A stretch of 64,000 bases of DNA from an uncultured Bacilli bacterium (GCA_934155645.1 CAKPHC010000004.1:86905-150904); one strand, 5' to 3'. Shown: positions 8,515 to 17,864, counted from the first letter of the stretch. The notes: a model not told the origin generated them from the sequence alone. A program made the numbers and translations.

Positions 8515-9024
8515 CTATTTTTTTACTTTGCATAGTATTTTATATGTACCTTCATCTTTGCAACAACTTATCGTTTCAAAAGTAGTATTTCTTGCTAGCA
8601 AGAATTCATTTTCGTGTTCCATTGAAGATATATATTTAATATAGGCTCCTCTTACCTTAGGTTCTAGCAAAATCTTAAGTTTAACGTTAGAGGCTTCACC
8701 GTATAAGCCAGTATTAGTAGAACAACTTGAATAAGCTTTTTCCAAGAAAGAGCCTTTCTTCACCGAATAAAGATATTTATTAAGCAAGTCACGATTTAAA
8801 AACATCAGATTTCTATAAACAACTAACTTTCTTCTTAAATCAAACTTAGAAATAGCACTATCAATTGCTAATATTTGCTCTTCAAAAAAGACACGACTAG
8901 GGTTATTGCGTCTCAAACAATTATTTATGTCAAAATGTTCAGCCGTATACGTAAGAATTGCATCCTTTTCAATTTTAGTAAGTTTAACAGGATATATATT
9001 TTTAGCATAATACTCTAAAGACAT
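8515..9024 (-). CDS. ADP-ribosyltransferase-fold protein (ADPrib_exo_Tox-like)
   Basis: 169 aa from the ATG behind AAGGAG (an in-frame GTG nine bases further upstream overlaps the ribosome site and is less likely). It shows the three elements of the R-S-E class of mono-ADP-ribosyltransferases in the right order and spacing: an arginine in VVYRNLMF (about residue 72), a serine-threonine motif SSCSTN (about 103), and an E-x-E in EHENEFLL (about 141) near the C-terminus. The fold is that of C3/iota-type toxins and phage ADP-ribosyltransferases, which move ADP-ribose from NAD to a protein. There is no signal peptide, so it probably acts inside the cell or leaves by a non-Sec route. It stands alone with its own promoter and no clear immunity partner. 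The fold is likely; activity and target are unknown. Confidence 0.65.
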   Translation of the reverse strand: MSLEYYAKNIYPVKLTKIEKDAILTYTAEHFDINNCLRRNNPSRVFFEEQILAIDSAISKFDLRRKLVVYRNLMFLNRDLLNKYLYSVKKGSFLEKAYSSCSTNTGLYGEASNVKLKILLEPKVRGAYIKYISSMEHENEFLLARNTTFETISCCKDEGTYKILCKVKK

Positions 9025-9048
9025 AACAATCACTCCTTAACGGCTTTT

Positions 9049-9077
9049 ATTATATATAATCTACACCAATAAGGCAA
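9049..9077 (-). promoter_or_regulatory. Promoter of the ADP-ribosyltransferase-like gene
   Basis: On the minus strand: TTGCCT (9072-9077), 17-nt spacer, TATAAT (9049-9054). The same TTGCC- type -35 recurs at 32967 and 40580. Confidence 0.7.
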
Positions 9078-9094
9078 GACTCAAATAATTGCCA

Positions 9095-9118
9095 AAATAA
9101 AAGACACCTAAGTGTCTC
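9095..9118 (-). terminator. Terminator after the CofE-like gene
   Basis: On the minus strand AGACAC-TTAG-GTGTCT then TTTTATTTT. Confidence 0.75.
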
Positions 9119-10305
9119 TATTCAGCATAATTTGTGAAGTAGTTTTGTACTAATACAACTGGTGTTCCTTTATCACCACTACCACTAGTTAAATCGCATA
9201 GTGAACCAATCAAGTCAGTATATCTTCTGGGAGTAGTTCCTTGAGTTTCAATTTTACCTTTCAAGTTTTTATCTTTTTCCTTTATTTCCTTTCTGATAGC
9301 TTCTTGCAATTCTTCACCTTTCAAATTACTAAATTTATTATCAGATAAATATTTAAGTTTTAACTCGTTAGGACTTCCTTCCAATCCACTAGTATAAAAA
9401 GGACTTACAACGGGGTCAGCTAGTTCCCAAATTTTACCAACTGGGTCCTTAAAAGCTCCATCACCATAAACCATTACTTCAATTGTTTTACCAGTCTTTT
9501 CTTTTAACTTTGCTTGAATATCTAAAACTAATTCCTGACCATTATCTGGAAATAGTTTCACCTTTTCTTCAGTTGCTCGATTTGACCCTAGAAGACCATA
9601 TTTACTATTATATCCACTACCATCAATACTTTGATTCATAATGTCATCAAGGCCAAGTACTTTATTAGCACCATTTTCCAATAACTTTTTCTTTGTCTTA
9701 TATCTAGTATGAATATCAGCTGCTATAACATCCTTTGTGTAATTTAAAATAACTTCAGGACGATTAGCAAACACAAACTCAATTTCACAGTTTTCATTTT
9801 TTACCAAGTCACGATAGAAATCTACCATGTTAACTCCAGTAAAAATATGTTTAAAGTCACCGAACTTATCCATGTATTCTTTTTCACTAATAATATCGGA
9901 ATAAGGATTAATATTTAATTCTTCCATCCTTTCACTATCCAATATATCATTACCAACTTCATCAGAAGGATAGCTCAATAACATAGTAATTTTATCCATT
10001 GCTCTAGCAAAACCTTTTAAACAAAGAGCAAATCTATTTCTACTCAAAATAGGAAATACTATTCCAATGTGCTTACTTTCAAACTTGCTTTGAACATCTT
10101 TAGCAATATCATCAATAGTAGCATAATTACCAGCACTTATACTGACAACAGCTTCAGTTATTGCCACCACATCTTTATCATTGAAACCAAATCCTTCACT
10201 TTGGCTAGCTTCAATTAAAGAATTAACTACCACATCACTTAAATTATCTCCTTCTTTAATTATAGATGTTCTAATACCTCTTACCACAGTTCCTACTTTT
10301 CTCAT
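9118..10305 (-). CDS. CofE-like (coenzyme F420-0:L-glutamate ligase family) protein
   Basis: 395 aa. The sequence follows the F420-0:gamma-glutamyl ligase family: an N-terminal VRGIRTSIIKEGD, then DVVAITEAVVSI, ANRPEVIL, and YGDGAFKDPVGKIWELADP in the second half. In methanogens and actinobacteria CofE adds glutamate to F420 using GTP. No other F420 gene is in this window, and Firmicutes generally do not make F420, so the acceptor here is probably something else (inference). Start set by AGGAGG before the ATG at 10305. It follows the DUF3298 gene on the same strand with an 18-bp gap, so they are probably co-transcribed. Confidence 0.8.
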   Translation of the reverse strand: MRKVGTVVRGIRTSIIKEGDNLSDVVVNSLIEASQSEGFGFNDKDVVAITEAVVSISAGNYATIDDIAKDVQSKFESKHIGIVFPILSRNRFALCLKGFARAMDKITMLLSYPSDEVGNDILDSERMEELNINPYSDIISEKEYMDKFGDFKHIFTGVNMVDFYRDLVKNENCEIEFVFANRPEVILNYTKDVIAADIHTRYKTKKKLLENGANKVLGLDDIMNQSIDGSGYNSKYGLLGSNRATEEKVKLFPDNGQELVLDIQAKLKEKTGKTIEVMVYGDGAFKDPVGKIWELADPVVSPFYTSGLEGSPNELKLKYLSDNKFSNLKGEELQEAIRKEIKEKDKNLKGKIETQGTTPRRYTDLIGSLCDLTSGSGDKGTPVVLVQNYFTNYAE

Positions 10306-10323
10306 AATAACCTCCTAGTATTA

Positions 10324-11052
10324 TTATATCACATACAACTTAGAATAAGGAATTACTACTTCGAAATTTCCAAAACTATAAGGTGCAACTTGATACTGTT
10401 CAAAAAATATAATTAATCCATCATTTGAAAAAGCAAAATTTTTAAAATTATCAGCGGTTGGCTTAGTTCCTTCATCAATCATTTTCTTTATGTCACTACT
10501 TGTGTCATTAAACCTTTTATCCTTTTTTAATGCACTTTTGCTATAAGATGATAATGTATCTAAAATAGTTGGGTCTTTTTTTATTAAATCATTTATATCA
10601 ATTATTTCGTTAGTATCAATGTCATAGCTGATTGTCCATATAGTATTATTTGGATGTGCTCCACCTGTATAACTACTTATATAAAAAACATATGATAAAA
10701 AATTCTTATAACTATATTTATCATAATTTATAAACAAAGAATAATATTGATTTGGCCTTACTCCATATTCTTTAATTGCATCTAATAATAAATTTATTTC
10801 GGCCCTTATCTTTTCTTCAATTGTTTTATTCAATAATTCATAAGAAGTGTAGGGATAGTAAATATTTAATTTATATCTCGGATTATCTGACCTTTTTACA
10901 ATTTTTTTCTCTAAAGTAGTTTCATTATTATTAATTGCGATTGTATTAACCGCATCATTAATAGAATTTCTAAGTTTTAAATTGTCTCTTATCAAAATAA
11001 GAGTAGAAATACATAAAACAATTATAACAATCCCAACTAAATACTTTTTCAT
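10324..11052 (-). CDS. Membrane-anchored RsiV-like protein (DUF4163/DUF3298)
   Basis: 242 aa. One membrane segment at residues 4-20 followed by an extracellular part. The middle has the DUF3298 signature SSYTGGAHPNNTIWTISYD followed by a DINDLIKKDP segment, as in RsiV (the lysozyme-binding anti-sigma factor) and related surface proteins. It lacks the cytoplasmic anti-sigma domain that RsiV carries before its membrane segment, and no sigma factor lies next to it, so it is not itself an RsiV. Role unknown; a wall- or lysozyme-sensing role would be a guess. Confidence 0.75.
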   Translation of the reverse strand: MKKYLVGIVIIVLCISTLILIRDNLKLRNSINDAVNTIAINNNETTLEKKIVKRSDNPRYKLNIYYPYTSYELLNKTIEEKIRAEINLLLDAIKEYGVRPNQYYSLFINYDKYSYKNFLSYVFYISSYTGGAHPNNTIWTISYDIDTNEIIDINDLIKKDPTILDTLSSYSKSALKKDKRFNDTSSDIKKMIDEGTKPTADNFKNFAFSNDGLIIFFEQYQVAPYSFGNFEVVIPYSKLYVI

Positions 11053-11118
11053 AAAACCTCACCATTACTAATGTATTCATAAGAAACAATTACATGAAAT
11101 ATTAATCATTTTTAATGG

Positions 11119-11124
11119 TATAAT
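11119..11124 (+). promoter_or_regulatory. Likely -10 box upstream of the XRE-membrane gene
   Basis: TATAAT in the 175-bp divergent gap (11053-11227); no good -35 is visible at 17 bp. The leader between it and 11228 is about 100 nt, with no other clear structure. Confidence 0.4.
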
Positions 11125-11227
11125 ATAAGAAAAGAGGTAAAAGCAACCCCAAGTTTACAAAAAACAACTTAAAATTGGTAGATTGCTACATGGTTTTATT
11201 ATAAGATTTTTGCGTGAGGTGAAAGAA

Positions 11228-12790
11228 ATGAAATTTAGTGAAAAACTTCAAAAGTTAAGAAAGGAAAATAAATTATCACAAGAACAATTAGCAGATAAAC
11301 TTGATGTATCACGTCAAGCTGTATCGAAGTGGGAGAGTGGCCAAACATATCCAGAAATGGATAAATTACTTACCATGTGCAAAATATTTAATTGTACATT
11401 AGATGAACTTACCAATGATGAAATCAGTGAACTAGGAACTACTCAAAAAAATAAAGGCATAGGTAGCAACTTAGTTGACGAAGTATTAGAAACAATAAAT
11501 AGAACTTGTAAAATATTTAGAAATTTATCATTTGGAACAATTCTTAAAATAATATTTGAAATGTTTATAGTATTTCTAATTATTAATATATTGAGAATAC
11601 CACTTAACTATATTTATGATTTAGGTAATGATGTATTTATGAATTTTGGAAATCATGTAGGACCAGTATTATCAAGTATTTTTAAATTTATTTTGTATAC
11701 AGCATATTTCATATTAGGTTTAATTGTATTCGTATATGTATATAAAATAAGAGTATTAGACTACTACGAAAAAATAGTTGATGATATTACTAAAAAAGAC
11801 AGCAACTTGCAAGAAGAAAAAAACAGCAAAAATCAAGAAAAGAAAGATGAGCCACTTAAAGTAAAAACTCAAAGATATACCTTCATCGATACTTTAGGTG
11901 AAATCGTTATGGCATGTGTAAAACTATTTGTAATATTTATGACTATACCTTTTATATTTAGTTTATTCTTTTTATCAATAGGATTAATTTTAGGTATTGT
12001 AATTTTATTTAAAGGAATATTCTTTCTTGGAATAATTCCTGCCATATTAGCATGTATAGCTATTAACATAACTCTATTAGAACTAGTATTCAACTTTCTT
12101 TTTAATAAGAAAAATAATTTAAAAAGGATTTTCTTAACATTTATAATTTCTATAGTAGTTTTAGGAATAGGAACCGGAATAACTGCATGGGACTTTAGTA
12201 GTATGAGTTATATTGAAGGTGTTCCTGAAAGAATAAAAGCTAGCGTTTATGAAGTTAGTTATCCAATGAACAACAATACAACAATCATTGATCGATATTA
12301 TGATAATATTAATTACGTTATAGATGAAAATATGGGTGACAATATTAAAATAGAAGTAAAGTATTATAATGATTATTCTGATATTACAATTAACTACATT
12401 GATAATGAAATAAATATTTATGGCAATAGAAAAGATTATACATTTAAAAATTTTACTGCCAGTGTATTGAAAGACTTATCTAAAAAGCAATTATATTTAT
12501 ATCGTGGATTATACTCGTATGATATAACTGTCTATACAACTTCTAAAAACAAAGAAATATTATTTAGCAATAGAGAAAAGTACTTTACTAATCAAGCAGA
12601 AATTGAATATAACAATGAAATTGCAAACTATGAAAATAAAATAAATGAATTAGAAAATAAAATAGCAGAATTAGAAGAAAAAAATGATAATCTAGCGATA
12701 AAAAATAATGAATTACAAGCTCAAATAGATGACTACAAAGAAACAATAAAAGAGTATGCAAACAAAATAAATGATTTATTAGAAAAATAA
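11228..12790 (+). CDS. XRE-family regulator fused to a membrane and coiled-coil region
   Basis: 520 aa from ATG 11228 (ribosome site GAGGTG); an earlier in-frame start at 11183 has no ribosome site. Residues 5-60 form a Cro/C1-type helix-turn-helix (LSQEQLADKLDVSRQAVSKW). Several membrane segments follow (about 95-180 and 220-320). A C-terminal part outside the core has repeated Asn-rich beta-like sequence and ends in a long coiled coil (about 455-520, ENKINELENKIAELEEK). Membrane-tethered XRE regulators occur widely in Firmicutes. The next gene, also a membrane protein, may be a partner. Confidence 0.75.
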   Translation: MKFSEKLQKLRKENKLSQEQLADKLDVSRQAVSKWESGQTYPEMDKLLTMCKIFNCTLDELTNDEISELGTTQKNKGIGSNLVDEVLETINRTCKIFRNLSFGTILKIIFEMFIVFLIINILRIPLNYIYDLGNDVFMNFGNHVGPVLSSIFKFILYTAYFILGLIVFVYVYKIRVLDYYEKIVDDITKKDSNLQEEKNSKNQEKKDEPLKVKTQRYTFIDTLGEIVMACVKLFVIFMTIPFIFSLFFLSIGLILGIVILFKGIFFLGIIPAILACIAINITLLELVFNFLFNKKNNLKRIFLTFIISIVVLGIGTGITAWDFSSMSYIEGVPERIKASVYEVSYPMNNNTTIIDRYYDNINYVIDENMGDNIKIEVKYYNDYSDITINYIDNEINIYGNRKDYTFKNFTASVLKDLSKKQLYLYRGLYSYDITVYTTSKNKEILFSNREKYFTNQAEIEYNNEIANYENKINELENKIAELEEKNDNLAIKNNELQAQIDDYKETIKEYANKINDLLEK

Positions 12791-12834
12791 TGCTTTAGAA
12801 TTACATTTATGATATAATTCTCCTAGGTGAGATT

Positions 12835-13845
12835 ATGAAAGAAGTATATTCAAATAAAATAAAAGAATCTTTAAAATTAGGCAATAGAAGATTGATAATA
12901 ACAATTATATTAGTGCTTATGACTATAGGATTTATAGTATGGGCGGTTATAGATAGTCAGAAAGAATATCCAACTCCTAAATATTTAAATAATGTAATTA
13001 TGGAAGGCAAAAATGAAGAGGGAGTTTATTCTTGCGTAAATGTTACGGCAATTCCTTATGTTTTTGCTGAAACTTCCACTAACGAAATGGAGAATAAATA
13101 CTATTTTATCCGCGATGACAACTATTTCTATATAGCGTACCTAGATTACAAGACTTTTAGTTCTTTAAATCATGAATCTATTGAAGATAATCCAGTAGCA
13201 ATATGTGGAATGACATCATCAATTGAAAGTAATATAAAACGTCTTGCAATAGAAGTATATAATAGAGATATGGAAAGTGAAGTTGTAAATGATTCAAACT
13301 TTAACAATTATTTCGGTGGTGTATATCTTGATGTTGTTGCTGACGTAAATGATATAACAGTTCAAATATGTCTTGCCATCATAACAGGAGTATTTGCAAT
13401 AATAATTGGTGCAATAACAATCGTATTCAAAACTAAAACTAAGAAATTTATTAAAAATGTAACAGCTGAAGAATGGCAACAAATTAATAATGAAATAGAA
13501 TCTTCAGATACCAAGTATTACAAGCAAGCAAAAATATATTTAACTAAAAACTACTTAATAGATTTTTCAAATTGCTTATATGCAGTTAAATATTCTGATA
13601 TTGTATGGCTATACCCATATGAATTAAGACAAAATGGTATAACAACTGCCAAAAATTTAATAGTCTTTGACAAATCTTTTACTAAACATACAGTTGCAGG
13701 AATAGGAAGTTTAGGCAAGAAAAATAAACAAATATTTGAAGAGATAACAAATGAAATTCTAAGTAAAAACAAAGATATAATTTGGGGATTTAACAGTGAA
13801 TCAAAAGAAAAATTCAAAGAATTAAAGCAAACTAAAAGAGGTTAA
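12835..13845 (+). CDS. Two-pass membrane protein of unknown function
   Basis: 336 aa. One membrane segment near residues 20-38, an extracellular part of about 140 residues with three cysteines in scattered positions, a second membrane segment near 180-200, and a soluble C-terminal part (about 205-325). The C-terminal part, with YLTKNYLIDFSNCLYAVKYSDIVWLYPY, resembles bacterial PH-like domains (a fold guess). It follows the XRE-membrane gene by 44 bp and probably shares its transcript. Confidence 0.6.
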   Translation: MKEVYSNKIKESLKLGNRRLIITIILVLMTIGFIVWAVIDSQKEYPTPKYLNNVIMEGKNEEGVYSCVNVTAIPYVFAETSTNEMENKYYFIRDDNYFYIAYLDYKTFSSLNHESIEDNPVAICGMTSSIESNIKRLAIEVYNRDMESEVVNDSNFNNYFGGVYLDVVADVNDITVQICLAIITGVFAIIIGAITIVFKTKTKKFIKNVTAEEWQQINNEIESSDTKYYKQAKIYLTKNYLIDFSNCLYAVKYSDIVWLYPYELRQNGITTAKNLIVFDKSFTKHTVAGIGSLGKKNKQIFEEITNEILSKNKDIIWGFNSESKEKFKELKQTKRG

Positions 13846-13866
13846 ATTTTAAAACCTCTTTTTTTC
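13836..13866. terminator. Terminator between convergent genes
   Basis: AAGAGGTT / AACCTCTT hairpin with a T-run on the plus strand. It overlaps the 3' ends of both flanking genes. Confidence 0.75.
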
Positions 13867-14970
13867 TTTGGCAGTATTTACTTTTTTTAGTATCTTTTCT
13901 TTACCATTTAAGAAAGTGCTTATTGATTCATGATTATTTAGTGCATTTATTATTTGAGTAATATGTTCTGAACAATCTACTTCATTAAACCACTCTAATT
14001 TTTTAGTATCTTCTGGTACATAAGATAAATTTGTTGTATATAAGTTATCAAAAACTTTATTTTCATATGCTCTTTGAAATAATTCAACACTTTTAGGTCC
14101 ATCACTGAATAATGCAAATGACGATATTAAATGAATATTTTTAGCACCTTTTTCTTTTAATTTATCTGCAACCTCTAACATAGATTGACCAGAAGAAATC
14201 ATATCATCTACTACTATAGCATCTTTTCCTACAACATCTGTACCAATGTATTCATGTGCTACAATAGGATTCTTTCCATTAACCACACGAGTGTAGTCGC
14301 GTCTTTTATTAAATTGTCCAATATTTGAACCAAGTATATTAGCAAAATACTCAGCTCTATCAGAAGCACCTGTATCAGGAGCAACAATAATTAAATCATC
14401 AAAATTAATATTTTCTTCATCAATGAATTGGTCCAATATTGTATGAGTAAGGTATACATTATCAAATGAACAATGTAGTAGGGCATTTCTAACTCCAGGG
14501 TCATGAGCATCACAAGTAATTATTCTTTTAACTCCTAAAAATTCAAGTTCATGTAACATTAAAGAACAATCTTGGGACTCACGTGCTTTTCTTTTATGTT
14601 GTCTTGATTCATATAAGAAAGGCATAATTACTGTTATAGAGTCACTAGCACCATTCATTGCTGATATAACTCTTTTTATATCTTGATAATGGTCATCAGG
14701 ACTCTTATGATTTGTAAACCCATGCATTTGATATGTACAATCATAGTTTAGAACATCAGATAAAATATAAACATCTTTAGCTCTTATTGATTCTTCTATT
14801 ACCGCTTTGGCTTCACCGCTTGAAAACCTAGGTAAAGAATTAGGAACAATAAAACTGAATCGATCATCATTAATTTCTCTCATCAGTTTTAAGTGCCCAT
14901 CGACTTTTTTTCCAAAGTCTAAAAAATTATCCATTACAATTAAACGTAAATTATTAGATACTAACTCCAT
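13849..14970 (-). CDS. prs: Ribose-phosphate pyrophosphokinase (PRPP synthetase)
   Basis: 373 aa from the ATG behind GGAGG (MELVSNNLRLIV); longer in-frame starts overlap that ribosome site. Makes PRPP from ribose 5-phosphate and ATP for nucleotide and amino acid synthesis. Shows the ATP-binding flexible-loop region YESRQHKRKARES, the catalytic CDAHDPGVRN, and the PRPP-binding loop AIVVDDMISSGQSML. It is longer than the usual 310-320 aa class I enzyme and divergent, with extra sequence at the C-terminus, a form seen in some low-GC Bacilli and Mollicutes. Confidence 0.88.
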   Translation of the reverse strand: MELVSNNLRLIVMDNFLDFGKKVDGHLKLMREINDDRFSFIVPNSLPRFSSGEAKAVIEESIRAKDVYILSDVLNYDCTYQMHGFTNHKSPDDHYQDIKRVISAMNGASDSITVIMPFLYESRQHKRKARESQDCSLMLHELEFLGVKRIITCDAHDPGVRNALLHCSFDNVYLTHTILDQFIDEENINFDDLIIVAPDTGASDRAEYFANILGSNIGQFNKRRDYTRVVNGKNPIVAHEYIGTDVVGKDAIVVDDMISSGQSMLEVADKLKEKGAKNIHLISSFALFSDGPKSVELFQRAYENKVFDNLYTTNLSYVPEDTKKLEWFNEVDCSEHITQIINALNNHESISTFLNGKEKILKKVNTAKEKKRF

Positions 14971-15089
14971 AAAAACCTCCATTACTTTCACTTACACTAC
15001 TATAGTAACATAACTTTTCTTTGCAAATAACCCCATTTTACACAATTTGATAAATAAAATGTGTTATAATCATCAATAGGTGAAGTATA

Positions 15090-15737
15090 ATGAAAAAAGT
15101 ATTATTATTTCTTAAAAAAAATTTAAAATGGATAGTTAGTTTAATTACTTTAATAATGTTTATAGCTATAGTAAGAAACATATATGCAAATGAAATAGCA
15201 AGCTTTGATAATTTCTACTATGGATATATATCAAAACTTATTTCTGACCAAATGACTTTCTTTGTCAAAGTAATAACTAATTTAGGTAGTGCCTATGCAC
15301 TTATATCTATTGCTGTCTTAATGTTATTGATTCCTAAAAAGAAAATATATGGTATATTAACTAGTATTAATTTAGTAACTATCTTTTTACTAAACTTATT
15401 ACTTAAATATATTTTTACAAGACCAAGACCTACCGACATAAATTTAATAAAAGAACTAGGGTATAGTTTTCCATCAGCCCATGCGATGGTTGGAACTGCT
15501 TTTTATGGCTTCTTGATTTATCTAATATGGCAATCAAATATTAAAAATAAACAGAAATGGTTTTATTCAATTTTACTAGGAATTTTAATTATACTAATTT
15601 GTATAACAAGGATATATTTAGGAGTTCACTTTGCTAGTGATGTCTTTGGAGGATTCTTAATTTCAATATCTTACCTAGTATTATTTACAAGTATTATTAA
15701 AAAGTATTTACCCAATAAAAAAGTTCCTACAGAGTAG
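15090..15737 (+). CDS. PAP2-family membrane phosphatase
   Basis: 215 aa with about six membrane segments. The three phosphatase motifs are present: KYIFTRPRP, PSAHAM (PSGH variant) and TRIYLGVHFASD. Likely dephosphorylates undecaprenyl pyrophosphate or another lipid phosphate at the outer face of the membrane; the substrate is not decided by sequence. Its 3' end overlaps that of the convergent ATPase gene by 11 bp, both inside one terminator hairpin. Confidence 0.88.
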   Translation: MKKVLLFLKKNLKWIVSLITLIMFIAIVRNIYANEIASFDNFYYGYISKLISDQMTFFVKVITNLGSAYALISIAVLMLLIPKKKIYGILTSINLVTIFLLNLLLKYIFTRPRPTDINLIKELGYSFPSAHAMVGTAFYGFLIYLIWQSNIKNKQKWFYSILLGILIILICITRIYLGVHFASDVFGGFLISISYLVLFTSIIKKYLPNKKVPTE

Positions 15738-15746
15738 GAATTTTTT
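15724..15746. terminator. Shared bidirectional terminator containing both stop codons
   Basis: TTCCTAC-AGA-GTAGGAA with T's on the right and A's on the left. The stops of the phosphatase (15737) and of the AAA ATPase (15727) both fall inside the hairpin. Confidence 0.85.
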
Positions 15747-17238
15747 CTTTTGTAGCTGGAGTAGCATGTTCATGTCCCCAGGTTCTAATTTTATTAATTT
15801 TTTCAGGATTAGTCTTAGATAATGAAACTGTATTATTAAATGCATCAATAAATGTATTTTGAGTTAATGTAATATTATTTGCAACAACTTGATAAGCAAT
15901 TTCTCTAATACATGACTCTAAATCTGAACCAGCAAAACCTTTAGATAATTCAACTAATTTGTTTATAAACTCATCATTAACTTTAACATTTAAATATTTA
16001 AGTAAATATAATTTAATTATTTCAGCACGTTCATTATCACTAGGTAAGTCTACAAAGAACATTTCATCGAATCTTCCTTTTCTAAGCAATTCAGCAGGAA
16101 GTGAATCAATATTATTAGCAGTAGCTACCACGAATACTTCTTTTTTGCACTCTTGTAACCAGAATAAGAATTGTCCAATCATACGATTAGTAACACCAGA
16201 ATCACCGGATGTACCAGACAATCCCTTTTCGATTTCATCTATCCATAGTATACAAGGAGAAACATGTTCAGCAGTTTCTAAAGCTTCCTTTAACTGTTGT
16301 TCACTTTGTCCAACATATCTTCCTTGAACTGTAGCAAAGTCTAGTAAATATAAAGGCATTTGCCATTTAGCAGCAATTGCTTTAGCAGATAAGCTCTTAC
16401 CGCAACCAGGAACACCTACGATTAAAATGCCTCTAGGTGGCTTAATACCTCTTTTAATCATTTCTTCTTTTTTATCAGGTGCAAGTAACTTTTTCTTTTC
16501 ATCTAACCAGTCTTTTAATCCATCTAATCCACCAAATGCAATGGAAGGGTCTACTTCAATTTTTTCTAGTCCGTTTATATCAGAAAACATACTATCCTTA
16601 GCAAATTTCAAATCGATTAAGTCACTCTTTAATAAAGAACCTTTAGCAATTAGAGAAGAAATAACATTTTTAACTTCAACTTCACTTAATCCTAGTAGAA
16701 TTGTAGCAGCTTCTTTAAAATTATTGGTGTCCCATTCAATAGTAATTTGACCTTGATAAGGATTAGTGCAATTTGTAATCAAGTTATATAATTCCTTTTC
16801 ATTTGGAAGAGCAAGTTCAATATTCATACCCATACGTTGTAGATTAGTCCAAATAGGGGAAGAAGTAATAACTATAATAGAACCACCTTTTTCTTCAGCT
16901 GTTGTTACTATATCATTTAAATATCTAGAAACTGTGCTTTCTGTCTCTAACTCGGATACATCAGTCAATACAAAAGTAGCATTTTCTTTTACCTTTATTT
17001 GTTCACCAATGAAATCAAGTGCTCCCATAATTGTTTTTTCATCACTAATCAATTCGTTATTAGTAACAGAAGTAATCCCTTTAGACATAGAGAAAACATT
17101 AATAGGTAGATTTAGTTCATTAGATAAATCCTTTAAAAGTGCTAGGGCACGATTCTTTTCAATTGTTTTAATAGCTATAAAAGGAATTCTTGCTAAAAGA
17201 TATTGTCTCATTAATTTTTTTGTTTCTTCATAATTCAT
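15727..17238 (-). CDS. AAA ATPase, Ycf46-like
   Basis: 503 aa. The N-terminal half (about 1-210) lacks a clear ATPase site and matches the Ycf46 layout, a degenerate P-loop-like domain. The C-terminal half is an AAA module: Walker A GVPGCGKS, pore-like segment GRYVGQSEQQ, Walker B ILWIDEIEKG, sensor VATANN and arginine finger RKGRFDE. Ycf46-type proteins are conserved in cyanobacteria, plastids and many bacteria, with little known function. It is the last gene of a four-gene cluster (19599 to 15727, minus strand), 3 bp after the 146-aa gene, so it probably acts with the membrane coiled-coil protein at the front. Confidence 0.85.
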   Translation of the reverse strand: MNYEETKKLMRQYLLARIPFIAIKTIEKNRALALLKDLSNELNLPINVFSMSKGITSVTNNELISDEKTIMGALDFIGEQIKVKENATFVLTDVSELETESTVSRYLNDIVTTAEEKGGSIIVITSSPIWTNLQRMGMNIELALPNEKELYNLITNCTNPYQGQITIEWDTNNFKEAATILLGLSEVEVKNVISSLIAKGSLLKSDLIDLKFAKDSMFSDINGLEKIEVDPSIAFGGLDGLKDWLDEKKKLLAPDKKEEMIKRGIKPPRGILIVGVPGCGKSLSAKAIAAKWQMPLYLLDFATVQGRYVGQSEQQLKEALETAEHVSPCILWIDEIEKGLSGTSGDSGVTNRMIGQFLFWLQECKKEVFVVATANNIDSLPAELLRKGRFDEMFFVDLPSDNERAEIIKLYLLKYLNVKVNDEFINKLVELSKGFAGSDLESCIREIAYQVVANNITLTQNTFIDAFNNTVSLSKTNPEKINKIRTWGHEHATPATKEKIPTL

Positions 17239-17241
17239 AAT

Positions 17242-17682
17242 TTAATCCTCCAAAACATTTATTTTACTGTTTTTAACTAAAGTCATTATTTCACCAGTAG
17301 TATCTATTCCTTGAACACTGTTTTCAATTGCTTCATTTATTTCGTTAGCAAATTTTTGTAATGTTTCACTGAACTTCTTTTTATTTTCATCAGGTATTAT
17401 TGGTAAATTAATTATTTTCTTTGAAAACGCTAGTTCTTTTTTGATATTTATTATTTCAAGTGATAACAAATTAACGTCATTGTTACTAGATATTTTATGT
17501 AGTGTACCTTCTAAAGCATTTTTAAGTCTAGTTCTTACCAAATTATTTACGTGTTTTATAAAACGATAAAGCATATTTCCATCTAATTCGATTGAACTAT
17601 TATAAAGCTTCTCTAATAAAACTTCATCTCTAGGACCAGACTTTAAAATATCAAAACTATTAATCCACTCATAGTAAGTCAT
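17242..17682 (-). CDS. Unknown helical protein in the AAA cluster
   Basis: 146 aa, helical, soluble, no recognised family. Its start ATG overlaps the stop of the 60-aa gene (TAATG), a sign of coupled translation, and the ATPase gene follows after 3 bp. The regular Leu/Ile pattern around 85-140 could form a helical bundle that binds a partner. Confidence 0.7.
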   Translation of the reverse strand: MTYYEWINSFDILKSGPRDEVLLEKLYNSSIELDGNMLYRFIKHVNNLVRTRLKNALEGTLHKISSNNDVNLLSLEIINIKKELAFSKKIINLPIIPDENKKKFSETLQKFANEINEAIENSVQGIDTTGEIMTLVKNSKINVLED

Positions 17683-17864
17683 TATCGATTCACTCTCCTT
17701 ACTACTTCATAAGGAGGTGTTAAATCCCAATCGGGTAGACCAGTTACAAATGCTTGGGCTTGTGTTTCAACACTTTCTTCATGCTTATCATCATCTTTAG
17801 TTATAACTTTTTCTTCATTATTATCTTCAGTATTTACATAAGTAAAAGTATCATCGTTATCCAT
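17682..17864 (-). CDS. Small acidic protein with a conserved-looking C-terminal motif
   Basis: 60 aa from the ATG behind GGAGG. The first 40 residues are acidic and low in order (Asp/Glu-rich); the last 20 hold a compact motif, GLPDWDLTPPYEVVRRV, of the kind used as a short docking peptide. It lies between the 580-aa membrane protein, which it overlaps by 8 bp, and the 146-aa protein. Possibly an adaptor for the AAA ATPase (inference). Confidence 0.65.
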   Translation of the reverse strand: MDNDDTFTYVNTEDNNEEKVITKDDDKHEESVETQAQAFVTGLPDWDLTPPYEVVRRVNR

